Assembly (NCBI RefSeq): GCF_036023875.1
Contig: NZ_CP107931.1
Coordinates: forward strand, 2,232,001 to 2,296,000
DNA length: 64,000 nt
Direction of reading: 5' to 3'
From: Mycobacterium sp. NBC_00419
GTDB lineage: Bacteria; Actinomycetota; Actinomycetes; Mycobacteriales; Mycobacteriaceae
The notes beneath the pieces are model-generated. The model searched no databases and was not told where the DNA came from. It saw nothing but the letters and a program-made list of their open reading frames with translations. Made by a program: the position numbers and the translations under genes. Positions 29,450 through 38,212 of the stretch are shown here, one piece after another. Positions within the stretch are counted from its first letter, which is position 1, and each line of letters begins with the position of its first letter.

Positions 29450-29463
29450 TAGAACACGTTACG
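29450..29463 (-). promoter_or_regulatory. KstR-like operator of hsaA
   Basis: Read on the minus strand, CGTAACGTGTTCTA fits the KstR consensus except for the first base. It is 36 bases upstream of hsaA in the 145-base divergent gap to kshB. Confidence 0.72.
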
Positions 29464-29517
29464 ATTTGTGTCGAGCAGGCCGGTACTGGGGCTGGTGGCG
29501 GTATGGATGGTCATTTC

Positions 29518-29531
29518 TGTAACCTGTTCTA
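29518..29531 (+). promoter_or_regulatory. KstR operator of kshB
   Basis: TGTAACCTGTTCTA fits TNNAACNNGTTNTA at every fixed position and lies 27 bases before the kshB GTG. With the box at 29450 it gives each divergent promoter its own operator. Confidence 0.83.
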
Positions 29532-29558
29532 GTTCTGCGAAAGGGAAGGCTAAGCAAC

Positions 29559-30626
29559 GTGACGCAGGTGCCGCCGGACGAGCCCTTGGGCAGCCACGTC
29601 CTCGAACTGGAAGTGACCGACGTCGTCGCCGAGACAAGCGACGCGCGCTCGCTGGTGTTCGGCGTGCCTGCGGGTGCCGACGTTCCCGCCGAGCGGCTGC
29701 GCTACGCACCCGGCCAGTTCCTGACGTTGCGTATCCCCAGCGACCGCACCGGTTCGGTGGCCCGTTGCTATTCGCTGTCCAGCTCGCCGTTCACCGACGA
29801 CGCCCTGACCGTGACGGTCAAGCGCACCGTCGACGGATACGCCTCGAACTGGTTGTGCGACCACGCACACAAGGGCATGCGGATTCATGTGCTGGCGCCG
29901 TCCGGAACCTTCGTGCCCAAGACGCTCGACGATGACTTCCTGCTGATCGCCGCCGGCAGCGGCATCACCCCCATGCTGGCGATCTGCAAGTCGGCACTCT
30001 CACAGGGTGGCGGCCAGGTCACGCTGCTCTATGCCAACCGCGACGAGAACAACGTCATCTTCGCCGCCGCGCTGCGCGAGCTCGCCGCCAAGTACCCCGA
30101 CCGGTTGACGGTCGTGCACTGGCTGGAGTCCGTTCAGGGACTGCCGAGCACGCCCGCGCTGAGCAAGCTGATGTCGCCGTACACCGACCGGCAGGCCTTC
30201 ATCTGTGGTCCCGGTCCGTTCATGCAGGCCGCCCAGGACGCACTGGAGTCGCTGAAGGTCCCCGCCAAACAGGTGCACGTCGAGGTGTTCCGGTCGCTGG
30301 ACACCGACCCGTTCGCCGCCGTCAAGATCACCGACGAGGGCGACGAGCCGCCGGCGACCGCGGTTGTCGAACTCGACGGGAAGACGCACACCGTGTCGTG
30401 GCCGCGCAGCGCCAAACTGCTCGACGTCCTCATCGACAAGGGGCTCGACGTGCCGTTCTCGTGCCGCGAAGGCCATTGCGGCGCATGCGCGGTGGTGATG
30501 CGTTCCGGCGACGTGGAGATGGACATCAACGACGTCCTGGAGCCCGATGACATCGCCGACGGCCTGATCCTGGCCTGCCAGGCACTGCCGAAGACCGATT
30601 CGGTCGAAGTCACCTACGACGAGTAG
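29559..30626 (+). CDS. kshB: 3-ketosteroid 9alpha-hydroxylase reductase KshB
   Basis: The 355-residue reductase passes electrons from NAD(P)H to the Rieske oxygenase KshA, opening ring B. The order is an FAD domain (RCYSLSSSP, about 69-77), an NAD domain (AAGSGITPMLAI) and a C-terminal plant-type [2Fe-2S] domain with CREGHCGACAVV and a fourth Cys in ILACQAL. The start is GTG. It corresponds to Rv3571. kshA is not in the window. Confidence 0.94.
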   Translation: MTQVPPDEPLGSHVLELEVTDVVAETSDARSLVFGVPAGADVPAERLRYAPGQFLTLRIPSDRTGSVARCYSLSSSPFTDDALTVTVKRTVDGYASNWLCDHAHKGMRIHVLAPSGTFVPKTLDDDFLLIAAGSGITPMLAICKSALSQGGGQVTLLYANRDENNVIFAAALRELAAKYPDRLTVVHWLESVQGLPSTPALSKLMSPYTDRQAFICGPGPFMQAAQDALESLKVPAKQVHVEVFRSLDTDPFAAVKITDEGDEPPATAVVELDGKTHTVSWPRSAKLLDVLIDKGLDVPFSCREGHCGACAVVMRSGDVEMDINDVLEPDDIADGLILACQALPKTDSVEVTYDE

Positions 30627-30635
30627 CCCGTCCGG

Positions 30636-32744
30636 TCAGCGGGGCAGGCCGAGTAGCCGTTCACCGGCCATGGTGAGCAGGATCTGCTCGGTACCGCCGG
30701 CGATGGACAGGCACCGGGTGTTGAGGAAGTCGTGCACTCGCTTGTCGACGACGGCACCTGCGGACTCGGACAGTTCCATCCGGAATTCAGCCAGCTCCTG
30801 GCGGTGCCGAACACCGATCAGCTTGCGGGCACTGGCTTCTGCACCGGTGTCCTTACCGCCGACCGCAAGCTGGGCGATGCGCTGATCCAGCAGTGAACCG
30901 GCCTGCGCGGACAGGATGAGCTCAGCCACCCGGTCCTGCAGTGCGGTGTCGAGTTCGCTCTGCGCCACCGCCCGCAACATCTCCTCCACCGGGTTGCCCA
31001 GGGCGGTGCCACCGGCCATCGCGACACGCTCGTTGGCCAGAGTGGTGCGGGCCAGCCGCCAGCCGTCGTTGACCGCGCCGACCACCAGCTCGTCGGGCAC
31101 GAACACGTCGTCGAAGAAGACCTCGTTGAACAGTTCATCGCCGGTGATCTCACGCAGCGGGCGCACCACGATGCCCGGGGTCTTCATGTCGACGATGAAG
31201 TAGGTGATGCCCTTGTGCTTGGGCGCGTCCGGGTCCGTTCTGGCCAGGCACACCCCGTAATGCGCCTTCTGCGCAGCGGAGTTCCACACCTTCTGTCCGG
31301 TCAGGCGCCAACCCCCCTCGGCCCGAACAGCTTTCATTCGCAGCGCGGCGAGGTCCGAGCCTGCGCCCGGCTCGCTGAACAGCTGACACCAGATGAGCTC
31401 GCCACGCAGCGTCGGCGACACGAACCGCTCGATCTGTTCGGCGGTGCCGGCGTCGAGGACGGTCGGAAGCGCCCACCAGCCGATCACCAGATCGGGGCGT
31501 TGCACACCCGCGGCAGCCAATTCCTGGTCGATCAACAGCTGCTCGGCCGGAGAAGCGTTGCGGCCGTAGGGCTTCGGCCAGTGCGGGGCGAGCAGGCCAC
31601 TGCCTGCCAACGCCGGCTGGCGCTGCTCGAGCGGCAACGCCGCCACCTCGGCGACGGCGGCGGCGATCTCGGGCTGCAGGTGCGCCACCGACTCCAGATC
31701 GACGTGCAGTTCGCGGCGCACCCCCTGCAGCGTCAGCGCGGCGACGCGGCGCAGCCATGCCGGCCGGCCACCCAGGAAATGCCCGATGCCGTAGGCGCGC
31801 CGCAGATAGAGGTGAGCGTCGTGCTCCCAGGTGATCCCGATGCCACCGAGCACCTGGATGCAGTCTTTGGCATTGGTCTGGGCCGAGCCGATTCCGATGG
31901 CCGCGGCGATGGCGGCGGCGATCGCAAGCTGGTCCTCGTCATCGGCGCTTGACGCTGCCACCGCCGCGTCGGTTGCGGCCACCGCGGCCTGCTGCGAGCG
32001 CAGCAGCATCTCGGCGCACATGTGCTTGATCGCCTGGAAGCTGCCGATCGGCTTGCCGAACTGCTCCCGCACCTTGGCGTATTCGGTGGCGGTCTCCAGG
32101 GCCCATTGCGCCACCCCGGCCGCCTCGGCCGCCAACAGCGTCGCAGCCAGATCCTCGAACCGCCTGCGCGAGACCGGCAGGGTGGTGGCCGGGGCAGAGG
32201 TCAACGACACCCTGGCCAGCGGACGGGAGAAGTCGGTGGCCTCCAGTAGCTCGACCGCCACACCGTCACCGGCGGCGTCGACCAGGACGACAGCGTCACC
32301 GACCGGCAGCAGCAGCACACCAGCCGCGTCGGCACCCAGCACCGCCTCGACGGTGCCCGACACCCGCCCACCCTCGTCGCGCAGATCGGCGCGCAGCGCC
32401 GCGCCGGCCGTCCGTTGTCCCGAGGCGAGGGCGTCGAGCAGTTCCGGGTCGGTCACCACCAAGGTGGCCAGAGCAGTCGTCACCACGGGTCCGGGGATCA
32501 GCGCACGGGCCGCCTCCTCGACCATGGCGGTCAAATCCTGAAGCGATCCGCCGGCGCCGCCGGCCTCCTCGGGTACCGCCACTCCGAACAGCCCGAGCTC
32601 GGCCAGCCCCGAGTAGACCGGCCGCCAGGCGTCGGGACTGCCCTGCTCGACCTCCCGCACCGCGGCGTGCGCTGTCGCTGACGAGGCCCAGCTGCGAACC
32701 AACTCGCGGGCGGCAAACTGTTCGTCGGTGATGGTCGCTGACAC
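30636..32744 (-). CDS. fadE34: Two-domain acyl-CoA dehydrogenase FadE34 (ChsE3)
   Basis: At 702 residues this is a fusion of two acyl-CoA dehydrogenase modules (about 1-345 and 350-702), unlike the usual 380-residue enzymes. The first half has KVREQFGKPIGSFQAIKHMCAE and GGIGITWEHDAHLYL; the second has FSEPGAGSDLAALRMK and GGTEQILLTMAGERLLGLP. It corresponds to Rv3573c, which dehydrogenates the five-carbon side-chain CoA ester. The start is GTG. A perfect KstR box lies 53 bases upstream in the gap to kstR. Confidence 0.93.
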   Translation of the reverse strand: MSATITDEQFAARELVRSWASSATAHAAVREVEQGSPDAWRPVYSGLAELGLFGVAVPEEAGGAGGSLQDLTAMVEEAARALIPGPVVTTALATLVVTDPELLDALASGQRTAGAALRADLRDEGGRVSGTVEAVLGADAAGVLLLPVGDAVVLVDAAGDGVAVELLEATDFSRPLARVSLTSAPATTLPVSRRRFEDLAATLLAAEAAGVAQWALETATEYAKVREQFGKPIGSFQAIKHMCAEMLLRSQQAAVAATDAAVAASSADDEDQLAIAAAIAAAIGIGSAQTNAKDCIQVLGGIGITWEHDAHLYLRRAYGIGHFLGGRPAWLRRVAALTLQGVRRELHVDLESVAHLQPEIAAAVAEVAALPLEQRQPALAGSGLLAPHWPKPYGRNASPAEQLLIDQELAAAGVQRPDLVIGWWALPTVLDAGTAEQIERFVSPTLRGELIWCQLFSEPGAGSDLAALRMKAVRAEGGWRLTGQKVWNSAAQKAHYGVCLARTDPDAPKHKGITYFIVDMKTPGIVVRPLREITGDELFNEVFFDDVFVPDELVVGAVNDGWRLARTTLANERVAMAGGTALGNPVEEMLRAVAQSELDTALQDRVAELILSAQAGSLLDQRIAQLAVGGKDTGAEASARKLIGVRHRQELAEFRMELSESAGAVVDKRVHDFLNTRCLSIAGGTEQILLTMAGERLLGLPR

Positions 32745-32797
32745 CGTCGGCTCCTAGGTTTGACAAAGAAGGGCCGCTGAATAACTTCTCGGCCCAC

Positions 32798-32811
32798 TAG
32801 AACGTGTTCTA
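32798..32811. promoter_or_regulatory. KstR operator between fadE34 and kstR
   Basis: TAGAACGTGTTCTA is a complete match and the most symmetrical KstR site in the window (arms TAGAAC/GTTCTA). It lies in the 207-base divergent gap and should give both fadE34 control and kstR autoregulation. Confidence 0.9.
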
Positions 32812-32951
32812 ATAGTGCCAGCGATCAACCGTCAAGTCGACCGCCTAACCAGCAGGACACGCGGCCGACGTGGGGGATGAACAGAAGCGCCGCGCACCGT
32901 AGCAATGCGTATCGTTTCTCCACGACCGCGCACGGAAGGAGCCGTCCAGCC

Positions 32952-33614
32952 ATGTCATCGCCCGCGCAAAAATCCTCGGCCGGATCCGGGTCGCAGCCGC
33001 GTGAGGTGATGCCGGTGTCGGTGCTCGCCGAATCGGAGCTCGGCTCCGAGGCGCAGCGCGAGCGTCGCAAGCGCATCCTCGACGCCACCATGGCGATCGC
33101 CTCCAAGGGCGGTTACGAGGCCGTGCAGATGCGCGCGGTCGCCGACCGCGCCGACGTGGCCGTCGGAACGCTCTACCGCTACTTCCCGTCGAAGGTGCAT
33201 CTGCTCGTGTCGGCCCTGGCCCGCGAGTTCGAGCGCATCGACGCCAAGACCGACCGGTCCACCGTCTCCGGTGGCACGCCCTTCCACCGGCTGAATTTCA
33301 TGGTGGGCAAGCTCAACCGGGCGATGCAGCGCAACCCGCTGCTGACCGAGGCGATGACCCGGGCCTACGTGTTCGCCGACGCCTCGGCGGCCGGTGAAGT
33401 TGATCACGTCGAGAAGATCATCGACAGCATGTTCGCCAGGGCGATGAGCGATGGCGAACCGACCGAAGACCAGTACCACATCGCCCGCGTCATCTCCGAT
33501 GTGTGGTTGTCGAACCTGCTCGCCTGGCTGACGCGGCGCGCCTCGGCCACCGACGTCAGCAAACGTCTGGATCTCGCGGTGCGGCTGTTGATCGGCGACG
33601 AGGGCGCGCCCTAG
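32952..33614 (+). CDS. kstR: TetR-family repressor KstR of cholesterol catabolism
   Basis: The 220-residue protein matches M. tuberculosis KstR almost throughout (LAESELGSEAQRERRKRIL, AVADRADVAVGTLYRYFPSK as HTH, MTRAYVFADASAAGEVD). The ATG at 32952 has AAGGAG about ten bases upstream. A second ATG at 33009 would start closer to the M. tuberculosis protein. It represses the five KstR boxes seen here. Confidence 0.94.
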   Translation: MSSPAQKSSAGSGSQPREVMPVSVLAESELGSEAQRERRKRILDATMAIASKGGYEAVQMRAVADRADVAVGTLYRYFPSKVHLLVSALAREFERIDAKTDRSTVSGGTPFHRLNFMVGKLNRAMQRNPLLTEAMTRAYVFADASAAGEVDHVEKIIDSMFARAMSDGEPTEDQYHIARVISDVWLSNLLAWLTRRASATDVSKRLDLAVRLLIGDEGAP

Positions 33615-33619
33615 AGCCG

Positions 33620-34387
33620 GTGGCCGTCCCCGACGATCTGCACCGTGCGCTGACCGACGTCGCGCGGGTTCCCCGACTCTTGGTGGCGTCCGACTTCGAC
33701 GGCACCATCGCACCGATCGTGTCCAACCCCGCCGATGCGCGTGCCATCCCGGCTGCAGCACAAGCCTTGGCAGCGCTGGCCACCCTGCGGGCGACCTCGG
33801 CCGCGCTGATCTCCGGTCGGGCGCGCCGCGACCTGGCCGTGCTCTCCGGCGCACCGTCGGACGTGCACCTGGTGGGCAGCCATGGTTCGGAGTTCGACGC
33901 CGACTTCCTCGACGCCGTCGACGATTCGGCCAAGGCGCTGCTGGTCGACCTCGAGCAGACGATGGCCGCCGTCGTCGCCCGGTATCCGGGCGCGACCCTC
34001 GAGACCAAGCCCGTCAGCGTCGCCTTCCACGTCCGAAACGCGGCTCCTGAACACGCCCAGCAGGCGCTCGACGCCGCGCTGGCAGCTGTCGAGGGCTGGG
34101 ACGTCCACGTCACCGAGGGAAAGGCGGTCCGGGAGTTCGCGGTGATCGACACCGATAAGGGCGAGGCGCTGGAGTTGCTGCGGCGGCGCGGCGAGGCCGA
34201 CGCGACCGTGTTCTTCGGCGACGACGTCACCGACGAGAAGGCCTTCAGCCGGCTGGGCGGAACCGACGTCGGGGTCAAGGTGGGCCCGGGCGACACCCGC
34301 GCCGGGTACCGGGTCGAGACGCCCGACGACGTGGCGCTGGCCTTGCAGGTGTTACACGAGATCCGCCGCGACTGGCTGGTGGGTTAG
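33620..34387 (+). CDS. otsB: Trehalose-6-phosphate phosphatase (HAD family)
   Basis: The 255-residue HAD phosphatase has the nucleophile motif ASDFDGTIAPI (about 24-34) and the metal-binding FFGDDVTDEKAF typical of OtsB. It dephosphorylates trehalose-6-phosphate in the OtsA-OtsB route. The start is GTG five bases after the kstR stop, so co-transcription with kstR is possible. Its end overlaps the convergent LacI gene by four bases. Confidence 0.85.
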   Translation: MAVPDDLHRALTDVARVPRLLVASDFDGTIAPIVSNPADARAIPAAAQALAALATLRATSAALISGRARRDLAVLSGAPSDVHLVGSHGSEFDADFLDAVDDSAKALLVDLEQTMAAVVARYPGATLETKPVSVAFHVRNAAPEHAQQALDAALAAVEGWDVHVTEGKAVREFAVIDTDKGEALELLRRRGEADATVFFGDDVTDEKAFSRLGGTDVGVKVGPGDTRAGYRVETPDDVALALQVLHEIRRDWLVG

Positions 34388-35484
34388 GCCGCCGGTCCGG
34401 CGGTGCGGCCGCGGACCAGTTCGGTCGGCAGCACGTCGATGACGGGCAGCCCGTCGCGCGGTGGGCTGTGCAGCAGGCGCCCGGCGCGCTTGCCCTTCTC
34501 CAGGCTGGGCTGTGACACCGTGGTCAACCCCCGGTTCAGAGCGTCGGGAATTCCGTCGAAGCCTGTCACGGTCATCTGGCCGGGGACGTAAATGCCATGG
34601 GCGCGTAGGTAATCCATCGCCGAGATGGCCAGCACGTCCGTGGTGCACATCAGTGCGGACAGGTGCGGGTTCGCCTGCAGAGCGCGTTCGGCGGCCGCGG
34701 CGCCGGAGGCCGGTAGGTGTTCGTAGCTCTCGACGATCGTCAGGGTTCCCGGATCCAGACCCGCCGACGCCATGGCGTCGAGAACCCCGGCGATACGCTC
34801 GCTCTGAACGTGAAAGTGTGAATGCCGCAACCGATCCGGAGTCACCAGTCCGATTCCCTGGCCGTCCGGGCCGGGCTCCCTGCCCAGTCGCATTGTCAGC
34901 AGACCGATCTCATGGTGACCCAGGCCGATCACATACTCGGCCATCCCGCGCATCGCGGCCCGGTCGTCGATGCACACGCGCGACGCCCCCGGGACGTCCT
35001 TGGGTTGATCGACGACGACGAGCGGCAGGTGCCGTTGCAACACGGTCTGCAGGTAGGGGTCGTCGTCGGAGGCGGCATAGATGACGAACCCGTCCACTCC
35101 TGCCGACAACACCGCATTGGTGCCGTCGGTGACACTGCGGCCCGGACCGGCCGCGACCAGAAGCAGGCCCTGCCCAACCTCTTCGCACGATTCTGCCAGT
35201 CCGGCAACGAAATTGAGTGCCGCCGGGTCGTTGAACGAGTACGTCAGAGGTTCGGTGATCAGCAACCCCACCGCGCCGGCCTTACGGGTTCGCAGTGAGC
35301 GCGCCACCGGGTCGGGGCCGGGATAGCCGAGGCGCTTGGCGGTGTCCAGCACACGCTCGCGCAGATCGGCCGACAACTGGTCGGGACGGTTGTAGGCATT
35401 GGAGATCGTGGTGCGCGAAACCTTGAGTTCGGCGGCCAATGAAGCCAACGTCGCCCGGCGCCGCGGCGCAGGACTTCTGGACAT
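34384..35484 (-). CDS. LacI-family transcriptional regulator
   Basis: The 366-residue protein has an N-terminal LacI HTH (TLASLAAELKVSRTTISNAYNRPDQLS), a hinge (about 55-65) and a periplasmic-binding-protein-like sensor domain ending TTVSQPSLEKGKRAGRLL. It resembles Rv3575c. It is divergent from the metal ABC operon with a 95-base gap. The effector is probably a sugar or nucleoside by family. Confidence 0.88.
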   Translation of the reverse strand: MSRSPAPRRRATLASLAAELKVSRTTISNAYNRPDQLSADLRERVLDTAKRLGYPGPDPVARSLRTRKAGAVGLLITEPLTYSFNDPAALNFVAGLAESCEEVGQGLLLVAAGPGRSVTDGTNAVLSAGVDGFVIYAASDDDPYLQTVLQRHLPLVVVDQPKDVPGASRVCIDDRAAMRGMAEYVIGLGHHEIGLLTMRLGREPGPDGQGIGLVTPDRLRHSHFHVQSERIAGVLDAMASAGLDPGTLTIVESYEHLPASGAAAAERALQANPHLSALMCTTDVLAISAMDYLRAHGIYVPGQMTVTGFDGIPDALNRGLTTVSQPSLEKGKRAGRLLHSPPRDGLPVIDVLPTELVRGRTAGPAA

Positions 35485-35543
35485 GCTCTGTGAGGCTAGC
35501 GGATCGACTTGCGCTAACCCCGCATCGGTACTCTAGACTTTAT

Positions 35544-35558
35544 TGGAAACGGTTTTCA
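35544..35558 (+). promoter_or_regulatory. Zur-like box of the zinc importer operon
   Basis: TGGAAACGGTTTTCA has odd-centred dyad symmetry like the actinobacterial Zur consensus TGAAAATNATTTTCA, with the outer TG/CA and inner AAA/TTT kept. It ends 21 bases upstream of the binding-protein gene. A LacI-type site was considered, but LacI operators are centred on CG. Confidence 0.6.
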
Positions 35559-35579
35559 TTTGTATTAGAAGGAGTGATC

Positions 35580-36491
35580 GTGCGCGCAGGTGCGGTTGTC
35601 GCAGTGTCGGCGTTGGTGTTGTCAATCGGGCTGAGCGCGTGCGGCGGTGACAAGAACACCGGCGGGGCAGAAGCCAAGTCCGCGACCCCGACCGTCGTCG
35701 CCTCGACCAACGTGTGGGGCAGCGTCGCGCAGGCCGTCGCCGGAGACCACGCCAAGGTGAGCTCGATCATCACCGACCCGGCAGCCGATCCGCATTCCTT
35801 CGAGGCCAGCCCGTCGGATGCGGCCTCGATCGTCGATGCCTCCCTGGTGGTCTACAACGGCGGCGGCTACGACCACTGGGTCGACGATGTGCTGGTCGGC
35901 CATCCCGGCGTCGCCTCGATCGACGCCTACAAACTGCTCAGCGCCACCGGTGAACCCAACCCCGCCAACGAACACGTCTTCTACGACCTCGGCACCGTCA
36001 AAGCGGTGGCCACCTCGATCGGCGACAAGCTCGCGCAGGACGACCCGGCACACGCCGCCGACTACAAGACCAACGTCGCGAACTTCAACCGCGACGCCGA
36101 CGCCATCGAACAGACCGAGAAGTCGATCCGCACCACCCACCCCGGCGCGGCCGTGGTGGCCACCGAACCCGTCGCGCACTACCTGCTGGAGGCCGCCGGG
36201 CTGACCGACAAGACGCCGGAGGGATTCGCCAGCGCCGTCGAGCAGGACACCGACCCGGCTCCCGTCGACGTCGCCGCCATGCTCGACCTGATCAACAACC
36301 GCCAGGTCGCTGCCGTGGTGTTCAACGAACAGACCATCACCCCGGTAACCAAGCAGGTCCAGGCGGCCGCCCAGAGCGCCGGAGTGCCGATCGTGGGGGT
36401 CACCGAGACCCTGCCCGCAGGCAGCACTTATCTGTCCTGGCAGCGCGATACCGCCAACCGGTTGGCGGGCGCATTGCAGCAGAACCGATAA
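35580..36491 (+). CDS. znuA: Zinc/manganese ABC transporter substrate-binding lipoprotein (ZnuA-like)
   Basis: The 303-residue protein has a lipoprotein signal with lipobox LSAC (Cys about 21). It has the cluster 9 metal-binding histidines in DPHSFEASPSD, the GYDHW loop and the NEHVFYD loop, plus a late Asp/Glu region. The start is GTG six bases after AAGGAG. It heads a three-gene importer (binding protein, ATPase, permease) behind a Zur-like box, which favours zinc. Symbol by function. Confidence 0.82.
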   Translation: MRAGAVVAVSALVLSIGLSACGGDKNTGGAEAKSATPTVVASTNVWGSVAQAVAGDHAKVSSIITDPAADPHSFEASPSDAASIVDASLVVYNGGGYDHWVDDVLVGHPGVASIDAYKLLSATGEPNPANEHVFYDLGTVKAVATSIGDKLAQDDPAHAADYKTNVANFNRDADAIEQTEKSIRTTHPGAAVVATEPVAHYLLEAAGLTDKTPEGFASAVEQDTDPAPVDVAAMLDLINNRQVAAVVFNEQTITPVTKQVQAAAQSAGVPIVGVTETLPAGSTYLSWQRDTANRLAGALQQNR

Positions 36492-36500
36492 TCACTGCTT

Positions 36501-37313
36501 GTGGCTGCCGAGGTCGTGTCGTTGAGCGGTGCCCGGTTGGCCTTCGGCGACCGGGTGCTGTGGGATCACCTCGACCTGACGGTGTCCGCCGGTGAATTCA
36601 TCGCGGTCCTCGGGCCGAACGGAACCGGCAAGACGTCGCTGCTCAAGGTTCTGCTCGGCCAGCTGCCGCTGTCGGCAGGCACCGCGACGATCCAGGGCCG
36701 CCCCGTCGAGGCCGGAAGCGAGAAGATCGGGTACGTGCCCCAGCACCGTGCCGTCGACCGCGGGCTGAGCCTGCGCGGCCGTGACCTCGTCGGCCTCGGT
36801 ATCGACGGACACCGCTGGGGCGTAGCGCCGCTGAATCGCGCCGCACGGCACCATCGCCGCGAGGCCGTCGACCGGGCGCTGGCCCAGGTGCACGCGCTGA
36901 AGCTGGCGAAGGTGGCGGTCGGGGTGATGTCCGGAGGTGAATTGCAGCGGGTCCGGGTCGCCCAGGCGTTGGCCAGCGACCCGGTGCTGCTGCTGTGCGA
37001 CGAGCCGCTGCTCAACCTCGACCCGGCCAACGCCCGGCTGGTCGCCCAGCTCATCGACCGGCGCCGGCAGTTCGGTACTGCGGTGCTGTTCGTCACCCAC
37101 GAGGTCAACCCGGTGCTGCCCTACGTCGACCGGGTCATCTATCTGGTCGACGGCCGGTTCCGGATCGGCACCGTGGCCGAGGTGATGACCTCCGAGACGC
37201 TCTCAGAGCTCTACCGCGCCGACATTCAGGTGGTCCAGGTCGGCAATCGTTACGTGGTCGTCGGCGAACACTTCGACCACTCCGGGCACACCCAGGGCCA
37301 CACCCATGAGTGA
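36501..37313 (+). CDS. znuC: Zinc/manganese ABC transporter ATPase (ZnuC-like)
   Basis: The 270-residue ATPase has Walker A GPNGTGKTS, signature MSGGELQR, Walker B LLLCDEP and H-loop VTHE. The C-terminus is rich in histidine (HFDHSGHTQGHTHE), a possible metal-sensing or buffering tail. The start is GTG nine bases after the binding-protein gene. It overlaps the permease gene by eight bases. Confidence 0.85.
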   Translation: MAAEVVSLSGARLAFGDRVLWDHLDLTVSAGEFIAVLGPNGTGKTSLLKVLLGQLPLSAGTATIQGRPVEAGSEKIGYVPQHRAVDRGLSLRGRDLVGLGIDGHRWGVAPLNRAARHHRREAVDRALAQVHALKLAKVAVGVMSGGELQRVRVAQALASDPVLLLCDEPLLNLDPANARLVAQLIDRRRQFGTAVLFVTHEVNPVLPYVDRVIYLVDGRFRIGTVAEVMTSETLSELYRADIQVVQVGNRYVVVGEHFDHSGHTQGHTHE

Positions 37314-38172
37314 CGAGCTCTCCCACCTGCTGGGCCACCTGTTCGCGTTCGACGTGACCGCGGACCTCATCGGCCGCGACTTCGTCCAGCAGGCCCTGAT
37401 CGCGGCCGCACTGCTGGCCTTGGTGGCCGGACTGATCGGCCCGTTCATCGTGATGCGCCAGATGTCGTTCGCGGTACACGGGTCCAGTGAGCTGTCACTG
37501 ACCGGCGCGGCCTTCGCACTGCTGGCCGGCTTCAACGTCGGCCTCGGCGCACTGCTGGGCTGCGGGCTGGCGGCGATCCTGTTCGGGGTGCTGGGCCAGC
37601 GAGCCCGCGAGCGGGACTCCGCGATCGGTGTGGTGCTGGCCTTCGGCCTCGGTCTGGCGGTGTTGTTCATCCACCTCTACCCGGGCCGGACCGGAACCAG
37701 CTTCGCGCTGCTGACGGGCCAGATCGTGGGGGTCGGCTATTCCGGGCTCGCGCTGTTGGTGGGTGTGACGGTGGCGGTGATCGTGGTGTTGGCGGTCAGC
37801 TACCGCCCGCTGCTGTTCGCGACGGCCGACCCCGAGGTGGCCGCGGCGCGGGGCGTGCCGGTACGGGCGCTGGGCATCGTGTTCGCCGCGCTGGTCGGGG
37901 TGGTCGCCGCCCAGGGCGTGCAGATCGTCGGTGCCCTGCTGGTGATGTCGCTGCTGATCACCCCGGCGGCTGCCGCGGCGCGGGTGTTCAGCTCACCGGT
38001 GGCGGTGATCGCGGCCTCGGTGGTCTTCGCCGAAGTCTCGGCGGTCGCGGGCATCGTGTTATCGCTGGCGCCCGGCGTTCCGGTGTCGGTGTTCGTCACG
38101 ACGATCTCGTTCGTGATCTACCTGGTGTGCTGGGCGATCAGCCGGCGCCAGCATGACCCGGCGGCGGCGTAG
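37306..38172 (+). CDS. znuB: Zinc/manganese ABC transporter permease (ZnuB-like)
   Basis: The 288-residue polytopic protein has about eight membrane helices and the cluster 9 permease pattern GPFIVMRQMSFAVHGSSELSLTGAAF. The near C-terminal segment GALLVMSLLITPAAAA is typical of the family. It completes the ABC importer. Confidence 0.86.
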   Translation: MSDELSHLLGHLFAFDVTADLIGRDFVQQALIAAALLALVAGLIGPFIVMRQMSFAVHGSSELSLTGAAFALLAGFNVGLGALLGCGLAAILFGVLGQRARERDSAIGVVLAFGLGLAVLFIHLYPGRTGTSFALLTGQIVGVGYSGLALLVGVTVAVIVVLAVSYRPLLFATADPEVAAARGVPVRALGIVFAALVGVVAAQGVQIVGALLVMSLLITPAAAAARVFSSPVAVIAASVVFAEVSAVAGIVLSLAPGVPVSVFVTTISFVIYLVCWAISRRQHDPAAA

Positions 38173-38212
38173 GCGCTTTCCGGTGCCACCCGGCGACCCA
38201 TAGGCTGGGCTG

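Noticed and set aside
35544..35558. LacI operator instead of Zur box
   Set aside because: LacI-family operators are symmetric about CG; this dyad is centred on a single base, as in Zur boxes, and precedes a metal importer. A LacI site elsewhere in the gap is not excluded.
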